Shown here piece by piece: positions 35,124 to 47,120 of a stretch of DNA of 64,000 nt. A program made the position numbers and the translations under genes. The notes beneath the pieces were generated by a model, which searched no databases, was not told the DNA's origin, and saw only the letters and a program-made list of their open reading frames with translations. The stretch is from positions 12,748,954-12,812,953 of the forward strand of contig CM039502.1 in the NCBI GenBank assembly GCA_022432975.1, read 5' to 3'. This stretch comes from Begonia masoniana (taxonomy: Eukaryota; Streptophyta; Magnoliopsida; Cucurbitales; Begoniaceae). Within the stretch, counting starts at the first letter, position 1; each line of letters starts with the position of its first letter.

Positions 35124-36209
35124 TTTATGGAGGTCGTAACAATGGTGATGTTTCTCTCTCTCATTTTCACTGCGAATGTTGCTACTCCTCCCCCGATGTC
35201 TAGCCAGATTCGGATCAAACCCGGTTTCTTCGTCGATAGGACTTCGTCGATGCTGAAATCAATACCGCCGTTGCTGTTTGGTGAGGCCCACCTGTTTTTT
35301 CCTCTTCCTCGGAGGTCGAAGCAGTCTTTGCAGTCATCGAAACCCTTTTGGTTTTTTCAGTTGATTAGACACTAATAGTTTTTACAAGAGTAGGCTGTCC
35401 AAACAGTTGAGTTTGGAGATGTGGATTGAGTTGCAGAAGGTGAAGAGGAAGAAGGATTGCAGAAGGTGAAGACGAAGTTAAACCGACGGCAATGAGAGAG
35501 AAGAAATCTTTATGTTCTGTGTATTGCTATAGAAAACCACACTCTACAAATATATCACGGTAGTCAAATGATGAACTATAATATTATGTTAACACAAACG
35601 ACGGAGCAGTCGCGCAGGGTGGTCCATAAGCTTGCCGGAAGAAGGTCTCCTCGGCAACCGACGAGGAGGCAGGCCAGCACCTCCGACGAAAGAGTAGTGA
35701 TCGAAAGTCTGAGGGTAGAATTCAGTCTAAAAACTAATTAAAAGTGATGAAATCTGATTGTCGATGTGGGAATGTCGACGTGGGACAACAAGTGGCTCGC
35801 AGCCTTTGAGGAGAAGTTTTTTGGGCTAAGACCTCATCGTCTGGGCAATAGTCGTTTATGTTGTAGGACATGAATTGCCGGAGCTCGCGGGGAAAACAGG
35901 TGCAAACTCTGCCTACGGGAGGGTAGATGGTGTCAGAGTCAAAGTTGGCATTGAATCCGAAGGGCAGGCGTTGGCCGAGGAGACAGCTAAGAATTCAGGG
36001 GGTAGGCTTGAGGCGGTTTCAGATGAATAATCGGTGAAGATAGTTTCTTCTGGAGCTTGAGGCTATGTAATGACGGTGGTGACAGGTAGACAGAAGGAGC
36101 AGGCGGAGAAGGAGGATGATAGAAAAAGAGTGAGAAGATTAGTGGATAAGAGAGGGAAAAGGAAGAAGAGATTGGTAGATAGAGAACGAGGTTGGGGAGA
36201 GGATTCCAT

Positions 36210-38691
36210 GGAAATTAGGTAAAGAGATGAAGTAGAAAATGAAGAATGAGATCTGATGTTGATGAACTTGAAATTAGTGTACTTCTATCTTTGTCCAAAC
36301 ATAAAATAATGTAATCTCTCTTGATCCTAATATAAAGTTACAAATTTTAACTAGTTCTAGGCACATGTGTGGAGGTAATATTTGGAGATTAGATCCGAGA
36401 ATACTCTTTTTGGGAAGTATTAGAAAATCAAATAATATCATACAAAGAAAAATACAAGAAACAAGACACCCATATCTATCGTGGAAAAATCATTGTGGAA
36501 AAAAATCACGGATAAAAAAAATCTATTATGAAAATCGAAATACAATCACGAATTTGAAACTTGTGTATACGTATATTTATAGAGTAAAACAAAGTCGTTA
36601 GAGAATTCATAATGCAAAATCATCTACCCGGCCCAGAAAAAATTTGGATAAGATATTTTTGTTGAAACATAAAGTCTTCTTCGCAAGCGTACTTTACATT
36701 ATTCATGTCCTCAAAGTTACCATAATAGAGACCATTTGTATTCTAAATAACTTGTCATACAAAAAAATAGATCGAATGTCCAATGAATCTTATATCTATG
36801 GACTCAAAACGGTAAACACATATTAACTATTCATTTTTGGGTGATTCAAGGAGGAACAAGGAGATGCTTAATTAATTGATCAACATGCAAATCCATAATC
36901 CAAGGGTGTGATCGTGGGTTTTAATGTGCTTAGAGAAAGACCTAGATTTTCTAATCAAACCTTTTTTTATAGCAATTGTGACACAATTCTAGAATTGCAT
37001 TTAATAAATATTTTACTTTGATTTTTAGATCTGAAAACGAAACTTCTATTTGATTACTTTGAATAATCTACATGACAATGTTTAATGTCAAAATTAAAGA
37101 ATCGAGGTTACTAGAAATAACGAATAATGAGATAATAAGTAATTGATTTTATATGATGTAAGACTAAAAAAAAATTAATAAATTTTATTCACAGTCAACT
37201 AGTCTTTAATATCACAATTATATATTAAATATAATAAATAAATATTGATTTAGTATATTTTCTTGAAGTTTTGAACTAACCTACGTGTAAATAGATTTAC
37301 AATTTTTATTATTTTAGGTCGGATTATGAGCTAACTTACAGATATGAACCAATTTTTTTTACAATTTTTACCCACGGTTTGGTTTGGTTTATACAATTTT
37401 TGACTTGCGAAATCATAAACCGAAATTGTGAACCGTGAGTCTTAAGAATTTGAAATCGGAACTGATTTCTTTGGTGGGCAAAATCAGACCAAACCACGGA
37501 TCCAGTTCTAATCTCGATTCCAGTCCCGTTGTGCACTCTCCAGCTTCTAAATGCAAAGTTTATCATTTTGGACCATAAATCTCGAGATTGTTCAACAAGG
37601 TCGATGCCCACCTATGCATAAGGAAATTTTGAAATGAAAAGAAAATAAATAATTTTTATTCATACAATAAAACAAATGTCAATTAATATAATTTCTTTAA
37701 ATAAAAATGCAGAGCTGGCACTTATCAATCATTGTGATGGTCAGCAAACTCAACTACAGTTAGTAGGGGAGTTTGTTTTTAGGGTGTCTCCCAACCACAG
37801 TTATTTCATGGTTTTGTCCAAGTGGCAAAATTTATGTCACTTGCTATCTATAGTTTGAAAAATATCAAGGTTTTTTTTTTTTCTTTTTGGAATAATATAA
37901 ATTGTTTAATTAATCACACGTGAAATATAATAGGAATTAGTTGATCTCTAAATATTTAGGATAAAGTAAAAATTAACCCTTGAACTTAAGTATGAATAAT
38001 AAAGAGATTGCTTAATTTTATTTTTAGATAAATAACTTTATGAACGTAAAGAGTTAACAATTAAGTTGTTGTCATTAAAAGTTTAATTAAAGAAATCATG
38101 TTTTTGTTACGTGATCTTAGATGTTGGCCAAATTACAAAGAGAAACTACTTCCGATAGAGCGGTTTTTGGGAATATTTATTATGGACATTGAGTTTTTCA
38201 ATTTGTTTCTCTTAGTAAATCGTTAATATCACAAAAAAATGTAACGTCTTCTAGTGCTTTAAGTATAATATTATTCGTTTTGAGTTGAAACCCGTACAAC
38301 TTTTTTTTTAAGTTAGACCAAAATACGTTATACTAGGTAGGGATGAAACACTACTTATAAAACCATACATTTTTCACTCTTCCAATTAATGTGAAAATGT
38401 GCATCTTCACTGATGTAGACTGTACCAAAACACTAGGTTATCTCTACCTTCACAAGATGAGCTGTCACAAAAACTATTATATCGAGAATTATTTATTTTT
38501 AAAAAATCTCTTAACAGAGAATATCACATGAAAATAAAAACATAATTTTTTTCAATGATATGCCTAATGATAGGTGCTTAATTGCTAAAATTTTTAAATT
38601 TAAGAAATTATTTGATTAAAATAAAAAATTTGAGAATTTACTTACTTTTCACCTTAAGTTTAAATAATAATTTGACCGTATCATATATTTT
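36210..38691. other. AT-rich intergenic DNA
   Basis: No gene or element that I can identify. Short open frames here have no recognisable domains. A GGTGGGCATCGAC string near 37600 resembles a hAT end but I found no partner. Confidence 0.5.
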
Positions 38692-38887
38692 TATTAGCTG
38701 TATATCCAGGAAGATTACAAACAACCAAATCAATTAGGATATTTTGTAATTATCGTCAGGCTATTTTTGTATATATGCTTCCTTTTATGTATATTGCTTT
38801 ATTGTAATTCAGTCTATATATATGACATCTCTTTAATGATATTTTAAGTTCAAACTATTTTCTTTCTTCCTGTATTCCAATTTTACA
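38692..38887 (+). repeat. 5' LTR of the short-LTR Copia element
   Basis: It runs from TATTAGCTGTATATCC to CCAATTTTACA. The stretch TATTAGCTGTA also follows the polypurine tract at 43174, which defines the left edge. The usual TG start is TA in both copies. Confidence 0.65.
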
Positions 38888-38922
38888 TGGTATCAGAGTG
38901 CTATTTTTTTTTTTTTTCTCTC

Positions 38923-41900
38923 ATGGCTGATACAGAAACAGATTCCATCACCTCTTCACCTATCAAAACAGATACCTATTCCTTTCATCACTCCAATAGC
39001 CTTTCCATTGTTTTGATTACTCCGCCACTGTCCGGAGATAATTATGGTTAATGGAGTCGAGCAGTGACAATGGCACTTCGTGCTAAAAAAAACTTGGTTT
39101 TGTCGATGGATCAATTCTGAAACCAAAAGAGAATGATGATATTCCTAATTGGGAACGCTGCAACGATCTCGTTGGGAGTTGGATTCTTAACTCTGTATCA
39201 TCTGAAATTCGTCCAAGTGTTTTGTATGCTGAAACTGCAGCACAAATTTGAACTGATCCGAATGAATGTTTCTCTCAATCCAACGCTCCTAAACTCTATC
39301 AATTAAAGCAATCAATTTCTACTCTTAAACAAGAGGGTGTGTCAATTTTCTTGTATTTCACACAACTCAAATCTTTATGGGATGAACTCAATTCCATTGT
39401 CTCTTTCACTCCATGTATATGTGACAATTCAAAAATTATCATTGATCAACAAAATCAAGATCGTGCCTTGGAGTTCCTTCAAGGACTTCATGATCGTTAT
39501 TCGGCTATTCGTAGCCAAATCCTTTCAATGGAATTGTTTCCCTCAACCCAGCGTATTTATAATCTCGTACGCCATAGAAGAGAAACAACAGGAAATCCAT
39601 ATTGTATCTATTCCAATTATTGATTCATCAGTACTTCAGGCATCTAAACCAACATTTCAGTCTTCGAAAAGCGTTAACGCCCCTTCTGTGACCACTGTAA
39701 TAAGCATGGTCACACACGAGCCACATGCTTCAAAATTCATGGCTTCCCAGATCAATCGATCAAAAAATCAGGGGCCTCATTACATACTTCCGCTACTCTA
39801 GCTGCTCAATTTTCACCAGCCCAATACAATAGAATTCTGACACTTATAGCCAAAGATGAAGCTCATGGGCCATCCATTAATTTGACAGGTATTGCTTTAA
39901 CTTGTTCTTCCTTTTGTTGGATTATTGACTCAGGTGCTTCTAATCATATATGCAATTCTCTTTCATTTTTTTCTTCATATTCTATTATTCTTAAACATAC
40001 ATATGTTCAATTGTCTGATGGTTCTCACGCGCCTGTGACACACATAGGAACTGTTCCATGCTCATCCTCTCTAACACTCACTAATGTTTTTCACATTCCT
40101 ACTTTTAAATTCAATTTGATATTGGTTTCACAATTAACCAAATCAACTGATTGTGATGCATTTTTCTCTTCCTCTGAGTGTCTCTTTCAAGACCGAGTAA
40201 TGAAGAAGACGATTGGTCGGGATAGTGCTCGGCATGGACTTTTTTATCTTAATGCACATTTAGTTTCAAATTCAGCTTTTCTTTCTAAGCAATGTAATAA
40301 TTTTGACAAAGTTTGTTCTGATCAAATATCATGTTTTAATTCCAAGAATTGTAATAATTTTGACCTATGGCATTCACGCCTTGGCCATCCATCTAAATCC
40401 AAATTTGATTTTATTGTTCGCAATTCTTCTCTTATTAATGTCAATAAAGACTTTGTTTGTGATGTTTGTCCACGTGCAAAACAGTCACGACTTCCTTTTT
40501 CTCAAAGCACAACTTGTTCTACTATTTGTTTTGAATTAATCCATATCGATATTTGGGATCCTTTCTCTGTACTTTCCAAGAATGAATCACGCTACTTTCT
40601 AACCATTGTTGATAATTATTCAAAGTGTACTTGGATTTATTTGATGAAACACAAATCTGAAACTTTCACCATACTTGTCCATTTTTTTTATTTAATTAAT
40701 CATCAATTTAATAAACAAATCTCTCATATTAAATCTGGTACTGGTGGCATTTTTCTCCCTCAACTTCAAACCATTCGATCTGATAATGGTTCTGAATTCA
40801 TTTCACAAAAAATGTAAACATGGTTTCATGATAATGGAATTATCCACCAACGTAGTTGCGTTGCGACCCCCCAACAAAATGACGTTGTAGAACACAAGCA
40901 CTGACATCTTCTTGATGTCGCACGAGTCCTACGATTTCAAGCGAATTTACCTTTGTTGTTTTGGGGTGAATGTATTCTCGCTACTGCATTTTTCATTAAT
41001 AAACTTTCAACTCCTACTCTTAAATATTTGTCACCACATCAAGTTTTACTACAAACCAAACCATCATATTCATCTCTTCGAGTTTTTGGATGTTTATGTT
41101 TTGCCAAAAACATGAACATTAAACACAAATTTGATGATCGAGCCACACCTGGTATTTTTGTTGGTTATCCATATGGTCAAAAAGGATACCGAATCTATGA
41201 TTTGAAAACTCGTCAAATCTTTGATTCTCGTGACGTCATATTCCACGAATCAATTTTTCTGTACCATGATCTCGCGTCATCACCGCTTAAAAATTTAATT
41301 AGCATAAATGCTCAAATAGATGATGAAGATTTAGTTGATTACTCTACTACACCTCTGCTTCCCCATCTTATTGATACTTCTAACAACGAAGTTGTGACGC
41401 ACCCACATCCTCTCCACAACATGTTATTACTCCTTCATCTATCCCTGTCAGTACCGGTAAAACGGTCCCCATCCTTCGAGATCATCCTCATCGCACTCGT
41501 GGTCCTCCGCTACATCTCTCCGATTATATTTGTAATCATATTTCATCCTCGACGGATTTTCCATTGGCAAATTATTTTTCTATGTCCAATTTAAGTAATT
41601 CTCATAGAGCCTTTCCCACATCTGTCATTGACAATAAAGAACCGTGTTCTTATTCTCAGGCTATAAAGTCATATGAATGGTGTGATGCCATGGCCAAAGA
41701 AATTCAGGCCCTTGAATCAAACAACACTTGGTCTGTATGTTTACTTCTCGATGGCAAATCGGTGATAGGCTGTAAATGGGTTTACAAAATAAAATATCGT
41801 TCTGATGGCTCTATCGAGAGGCATAAAGCTCGATTAGTTGCCAAAAGTTATACTCAAATTGCAGGTACAGATTATCATGATACTTTTGCTCATGTGGCTA

Positions 41901-43165
41901 AATTAGTCACTGTCCGTCTTCTTCTATCCATTGCTGCTATTAAAAATTGGTCAATATACCAACTTGATGTCAATAATGTTTTCCTTCAAGGCAATCTTTT
42001 TGAAGAGGTGTATATGAAACTTCCCCTTGGATTCTCCCGTAAAGGGGAGACTTGTGTATGCAAATTAAATAAATCTATTTACGGTCTCAAATAAGCTTTT
42101 CGCCAATGGTTCTCTAAATTTTCTACAACTCCTATTCAAAAAGATTTTCACAAATCCACTTCTGATTATAGTCTTTTTACTTATTCTCAAAATCAAATGT
42201 TTATTTTTGTTCTCATTTATGTCGATGATATTATTATCACTGGTAACTTTGAGGATGCAATTTCTGACATCAAATTATATCTTGCTCAATCTTTATTAAT
42301 AAAAGATCTAGGTCATCTTCGATATTTTTTAGGCATTGAAGTGTCTCGCTCAAAAAACGTCATATTTCTATGCCAACGAAAATATACTCTCGACATCTTA
42401 ACTGACTCTGGTCTGACTGGTTGTCGACCATCAAATTTTCCTATGGAACAACTTCTTCACCTACGACCTAATGATGGTACTCCTCTCCCTGATCCAACAA
42501 TCTATCATCACTTGGTTGGACGTCTCCTATATCTCATTGTAACAAGGCCTGATATTCAGTATGCTATAAACACTCTAAGTCAATTCATGCAATCTTCACA
42601 TTCCTCTAATCTTGACGCAGCCACATGAGTTCTACGCTATCTTAAAGGAAGTGTTGGTAAAGAATTATTTCTTTCTGCATCTAGTTCTATCAATTTAATT
42701 GGCTATACTGGTTGTCCTACTACTCGTTGCTCTACCACTGATTATTTTACCATGCTAAGTTCGAGTCCTATTTCTTGGAAAACTAAGAAACAACTAACAG
42801 TTTCTCGTTCTTCTGCTGAAGCAAAGTATCGTTCACTTGTAGTTTTAAGCTCTGAATCACAATAGTTGAAATACCTTCTCTCTGATTTTAATTTTGATAA
42901 TTCACAACCAATTCCGGTTTATTGTGACAGTTTGGCTGCAATTTATATTGCTGAAAATCCAGTGTTCCATGAACGCACAAAACATAGTGAAATTGATTGT
43001 CATTTTGTTCGTGATAAAATTAAAATAGGTCTTATCGTTCCTTCCTATCTACACTCTCATGACCAATTGACAGACATCTTCACCAAACCAATTGGAGGCG
43101 ATGTTTATCAACGTTTTCTTTGCAAGTTGTGTGTTCTTGATATCTCAATCCTGACGCCAATATGA
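38923..43165 (+). pseudogene. Copia gag-pol remnant
   Basis: The gag starts at ATG 38923 (MADTETDSITSSP) and is broken by stops at about 39050 and 39250 and by shifts. Protease: CWIIDSGASNHICNS at about 39915. Integrase: DLWHSRLGHPSKSKF, IHIDIWDPFS and IRSDNGSEF, with a stop at 40815-40817. Reverse transcriptase: CKWVYKIKYRSDGSIERHKA, QLDVNNVFLQGNLFEEVYM and LIYVDDIIITG at about 42215. RNase H: VYCDSLAAIYIAENPVFHER and DIFTKPI near the 3' end. The motif order is Copia. Many lesions make it inactive. It lies about 340 bp downstream of the 3' end of the U-box gene, which points the opposite way. Confidence 0.88.
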
Positions 43166-43504
43166 GGGGGAGTATTAGCTGTATTTTACACTTTTAAAAT
43201 AATTGTACTTTTATTTTTTAATTCTACAGTATAATATAATTTTCTGTCTATCTTATTAATTGATAAAATTAATATATTTGTTCATAATTTATCTAATTTA
43301 TTACAGCAATTAATAAGTGACTTGTAAACAACAAGTTATACCGTAATTTTAGAAATTGATTTTGACGTATAAAAGTTAGTTGAAAAAGGCAAAGTGGAAG
43401 AAGTATAGAAGCATATGTATTGAGAAATTGAGTGTATAAATTTTTTTTTTTTTTTGTACAAAAAATGCGACTGATCTATCATCTGTTTCAAAGTAAAAAT
43501 GGAT

Positions 43505-44839
43505 TCAAGCTGGGTGTTTCAAATACTTGAAATCCATGGAGGAATCGACGCAATCGATTCTCCCTTTGTACTGATTCAGCAGTTTCAACGTCTCCGTCAC
43601 CTTCTCCTTCATCCTCTCCCCGCAACCCACCTGCAATATCACCAGAAGCTTCTGGAATGCCCCCAGTTGAAGAGCTTCCACCATCATCTCCTCCTCCTCC
43701 TCTTCCTTCCTTCCGTTTTTGCAGAGCTTCCACAGAATCGAGATTGATAACTCCGTCGCTGTTTCCGATATCCGCAGGATTTTCTTCATCAGTATTGGCA
43801 TTGCTAGGGCGTTGTCGTACATTTGTGTTCTTCCTTGTTTGAAGTCGCACATTCGATCGATTACTGCTAGATATTGCTCGCAGAGGCTTTTTTCCGAATC
43901 GACGAGGAGCTCGAGGAGGAGAGAGATGAGACCTAGTTCGACGAACTTCTCTGCGATTTTCTCGCTTGATTCTGATTGGGAAATCAGGTGGTAAATTGCT
44001 GTCAAGGATGTTTTTGTGGCTGTGAGGTTGTGAGGATCTTTGAGTGTGCTCACTAACGATTCGATTAATCCTTCGATTTCTGCTAATTTGCGGCCATGGA
44101 TTTGATCCCTAGAAAGAAGCTGTTTGAGTACCAAAACTACATTCTGCTTCGCCGAAAGATCTTTACCTTTCAGAAACGACGCTAGAGAATTCAAGGAAGA
44201 CGAAGATCCGAGCATCTTTTGCGCTTCCGAACTGATCGGAAACGTCCAAGTCAAAACGCACAAAATTTCTTCGAGTAATTCGACGTCTCCTTCCATCGAA
44301 GCTCCTGAGAAATACTCGAAAGAGGCTGCTAAAACACTGCCGGTTCCATTGCCGGCAACACAGCGTTTATTTCTCTCGCTTTCTCTCCCCCAGCTCCAGA
44401 TCTTCCTCACAAGCTCTTTGGTCCGATTTACGTCACCTCGCTGCGTCGCCGCCGTTATTCTCGAACAGATCTCGGAAACCTCATACGGCGTCACGGGAAT
44501 CCGCGGCGTCGGGATTCGTTCGACACCGTGAGATCGGTGCTGAACGCACCAATCCTGAATCATTCTTCGAATCGCGTGGTTAGGAATCTGATCAAAGCTC
44601 GTCAAAATCCTATTCGTCACCGGACAAGAAAAATTCTCCGCCTCAATCCACCTTTCGATACTCTCTCTATCGTACGTAATCCCCGTACATAAAATCACAG
44701 GATCTTTCATCAATTCTAGCGATATCGGGCAACGAAAATGCGGAGGAATCGCGACGTCCATCTCCAACTCCGCAGCCCGACGCTGTTTCTTCAAGCCACC
44801 TGCCATGGCGGCCTTCCTTCTTCCCCAAGAAAAAACCAT
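43505..44839 (-). CDS. U-box E3 ubiquitin ligase with ARM-like repeats, PUB20/PUB21-like, 444 aa
   Basis: A single open frame without introns. The U-box lies at about residues 32-98 (PPHFRCPISLELMKDPVILC, YDRESIERWI, CPVTNRIL, PNHAIRRMIQDWC); U-boxes bind E2 enzymes and promote ubiquitin transfer without zinc. From about residue 180 to 430 there are leucine-rich helical repeats of ARM type (LASFLKGKDLSAKQNVVLVL, LLLELLVDSEKSLCEQYLAV), expected to bind substrates. This layout and length match plant PUB20/PUB21-type proteins. The first ATG (44839) is chosen because MVFSWGRRKA resembles the family start; a second ATG 11 codons on is possible. A run of acidic residues (EEEEEE) lies near residue 380. 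It is the most clearly intact gene in the window. The family often responds to pathogens, which is inference here. Confidence 0.93.
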   Translation of the reverse strand: MVFSWGRRKAAMAGGLKKQRRAAELEMDVAIPPHFRCPISLELMKDPVILCTGITYDRESIERWIEAENFSCPVTNRILTSFDQIPNHAIRRMIQDWCVQHRSHGVERIPTPRIPVTPYEVSEICSRITAATQRGDVNRTKELVRKIWSWGRESERNKRCVAGNGTGSVLAASFEYFSGASMEGDVELLEEILCVLTWTFPISSEAQKMLGSSSSLNSLASFLKGKDLSAKQNVVLVLKQLLSRDQIHGRKLAEIEGLIESLVSTLKDPHNLTATKTSLTAIYHLISQSESSEKIAEKFVELGLISLLLELLVDSEKSLCEQYLAVIDRMCDFKQGRTQMYDNALAMPILMKKILRISETATELSISILWKLCKNGRKEEEEEEMMVEALQLGAFQKLLVILQVGCGERMKEKVTETLKLLNQYKGRIDCVDSSMDFKYLKHPA

Positions 44840-45654
44840 TCTCGATCAAAACGAAGTATTAACAGAGCGAGAATAAATTTCAGAATGAACAGAAAGGAGA
44901 AAAAAAGGGAAAGAATTTAAAGCCAGGATTACGCGGGTCAAAGAAAACGAAAAAGCCATGTATGAATACGAAAATCGAAGTCGCGAGAAGAAACTCTAAA
45001 CCTTAACTAACGTCGTAGTATTTGAACGTTGACCGTTGAACATTTGAATTTACCAGGTGGACTTCTGTCGGCTCCGGTCAACAAATCAGTTTAAATTACT
45101 AAATCTTCAACCGGACCGGCCGAAAACCGGTGCCACTTTTTGACTAACTCGGAAGGCGGTGGTCGGTGGAGTCCACTCATTTGTAATTTTATTTACATTA
45201 TTGATTAAATATAATAATTTATCTCAACAATACACGAGAAAAAAGAAAATAGACGTTACATGGAGTCCCATTGGATGCTTCGAGGATTTACTAATACTGC
45301 ACCTAATCATATTTTGGAATAAATACAATTAAATTATTATGGTAATTAACAAAAAAAAAATTAAACAATAGTGTCATTAAAAAATTCGTTCTTAAACTAT
45401 ATTACTTACCAATAACATCATTAAATTATGGTCCATTAACAAAACAACTATTGTCATCTATATATCTGTTAAAATTTGTTCGTGTGAAAGTCTAGTCTTA
45501 GAAAGCGAGATTCCGCTAAGTGACTTTTTGTGTTGGAGTGAGATTCCGCTCTTCGTCAACGAGATCCTGCTCCTTCTTTTCTTTTGTAGCGTTAGTTACA
45601 CTGTATTTAGGATCTCGATGGTGAAGTGCGAGATACCACTGCAGTCGAGATGAG
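44840..45654. other. Upstream region of the U-box gene and AT-rich spacer
   Basis: It contains the presumed promoter and 5' leader of the reverse-strand U-box gene. I see no clear TATA box that I would assign. The rest is AT-rich with no gene. Confidence 0.4.
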
Positions 45655-47120
45655 TGATAAGTGTGTATTTTACACACTTATTTATACTTTTTACACTTGA
45701 GTGGTTAAGTTTTTCTCAAGTATATGAAGGAATTTGATGTATTTTGTAAGTGTGCAGACAAATCATCTAAAACAGGCTAGAAGAAAGAAAAGAGAAGCTA
45801 GGGAAGCAAAGAAAGAAGTGAAAATAGATAAAAAGAAAAGCAGAGAAGCAGAGAACACAAACGGCAAAAAAACAATGAAAAGTTGGCGAAAAATATACAG
45901 ATAAGGTGCCGATCGATCGCTCATTCCAGGCGATCGATCAGCGGAAAGAAGAAATATTGAGAAGAATTCTGCAAGAAACAGAGTCGGTGCCGATCGATCG
46001 CTTATTACTGCGATCAATCGGCTGAAACGAATGAAAACTGAAGCAGAAAAACACCAGTATAAGAGGCGATCGATCGCCACAATATCCAGCGATCGATCGG
46101 CTTCAATTTGGAAAGTTTACTTCATTTAATCTCCGCCGTTTACCTGAGGACGGAATGAATCAAGCCGTTGATCTGAGGGAGAAAAGAAATAAAACCTAAA
46201 GGAGGAGAGCGCGGCAGAGAGCGATTTTCTGCGAGAAAAGAGGCCAGCAACAGGAGGCATTCTGAAAACCAACTTTTAGAGAGAGATTTCTATCATTGAA
46301 GGGCGCAGCAGAAAGGAAGATTATTTTACTCAATTTCTTTTCTCCTTTATTAAAAGAAAAAAAAAACATGTTTACTTTTATTATTATTATTTGTGTTTTT
46401 ATTTATTTTAGCATGAACTAAACTTTTCATACTAAGGCTACGATGTAGCCAGACGATGTTTGTTTTATGTTCTTCGTTTAATTATATTTTATGAATATCT
46501 CTTCCAATATTGTTGACGCATTTAAATTCTGTTCTTAAAGCCTGTAAATTTCTGACCAATCTTTACTTAATTTTTGGGGTGTTTTGAGACCGAGAGGTGA
46601 TAAATACCAGAGCACTGAAATTAATGTCATAAATATACGTAAGCTAGAGATAGTTACGGTATTGATGTGATCATTGTGATTTCTTGATTTATTTGTATTT
46701 GATTAATGTAGGATTCGAGACTGAGAAGTGATAACTCATTAATCATATAAACTACGCAATTCTCAAAAGAGATTGTACTAGAATTTAGTGAAATCGATCA
46801 TCAACATAGGAAGATTATTTATGAAGATAATTGCGTAGAACTGAAAAACTTATTGTCTTGGTGAAATCGTAGTACCTAGGCTTTTATCAATTTGATTTAA
46901 TCTCATTTTATTTGTTGCAATATTTTATCTTAGTTTATTTTAGTTATTTTAGTTTTTGTTATTTTAATTTTAATTCTTGAAAATCATACAACGTGTATTC
47001 AATTTAGAATTAAAATTAGTTATTTCGATTATTAATTACAAGTCCTCGTGGGTTCGACACTCTCTTTATCACTATATTACTTGTTGCGACTCATACACTT
47101 GCGAAATATTTTGCTGAACA
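45655..47120 (+). mobile_element. Probable solo LTR, 1466 bp (Tat/Ogre-like ends)
   Basis: It starts TGATAAGTGTGTATTTTACA, with a palindromic GTGTATTTTACACAC motif, and ends TTTGCTGAACA. The flanks atgag and gtgag match at four of five bases. The start and the ACTCATACACTTGCGAAAT end resemble Tat/Ogre-type LTRs, from memory of the family. Three GCGATCGATCGC-type inverted repeats lie at 45908-45945, 45990-46022 and 46067-46103. No coding region. Confidence 0.6.

Larger units (their letters stand above)
21236..36209 (-). pseudogene. Methyltransferase pseudogene (At1g29790-like family), cut by two retrotransposons
   Basis: Exonic pieces on the reverse strand are 36209-35124, 32243-32131 and 21483-21236. 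Successive readable blocks are LPPEFLA, YPPVGRVCTCFPREL, YCPDDEVLAQ, LLLKGCEPL, KDCFDLRGRG, FSIDEVLSTKKPG, LDIGGGVATFAVKMRERN (SAM-binding motif I), ITIVTTS, NLNGPFNNFISSRGVVPL, SQRLPFFDNKLDIVH, SMHVLSNWI, CVGEELEKVYAPVIESVGF and KLDRGPERKEMYISALLEKP before a TGA at 21238. This matches the plant putative SAM-dependent methyltransferase family that includes At1g29790. Frame breaks occur before GQRLPFGF, at LAQK (one extra A) and upstream of KDCF (two stops). About 30 bp encoding the RPGG region after IYRILR is missing. No intron is evident. The inserted elements are the Copia at 21484-32130 and the gag-only element at 32244-35123. Confidence 0.85.
38692..43190 (+). mobile_element. Decayed Ty1/Copia element with short LTRs; 3' LTR reduced to its ends
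   Basis: The 5' LTR is about 196 bp (38692-38887), followed at once by a TGGTATCAGAG primer-binding site. At the 3' end a GAGGGGGAG polypurine tract is followed by only TATTAGCTGTA joined to TTTTACA (43174-43190), which are the two ends of the 5' LTR with the middle missing. The flanks atttt and ctttt match at four of five bases. Short LTRs and the gag type suggest the Ale/Retrofit group. Confidence 0.8.

Noticed and set aside
35010..35375. A forward open frame of about 120 codons starting in the TR-GAG 3' LTR
   Set aside because: It is the opposite strand of the methyltransferase pseudogene, whose reverse reading gives family motifs.
37336..37611. Reverse open frame of 91 codons near 37.5 kb
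   Set aside because: No recognisable domain. It may be part of a decayed hAT end, but no second terminal repeat was found.
43719..44531. Forward open frames across the U-box gene
   Set aside because: They are antisense shadows of the intact reverse-strand U-box coding sequence.
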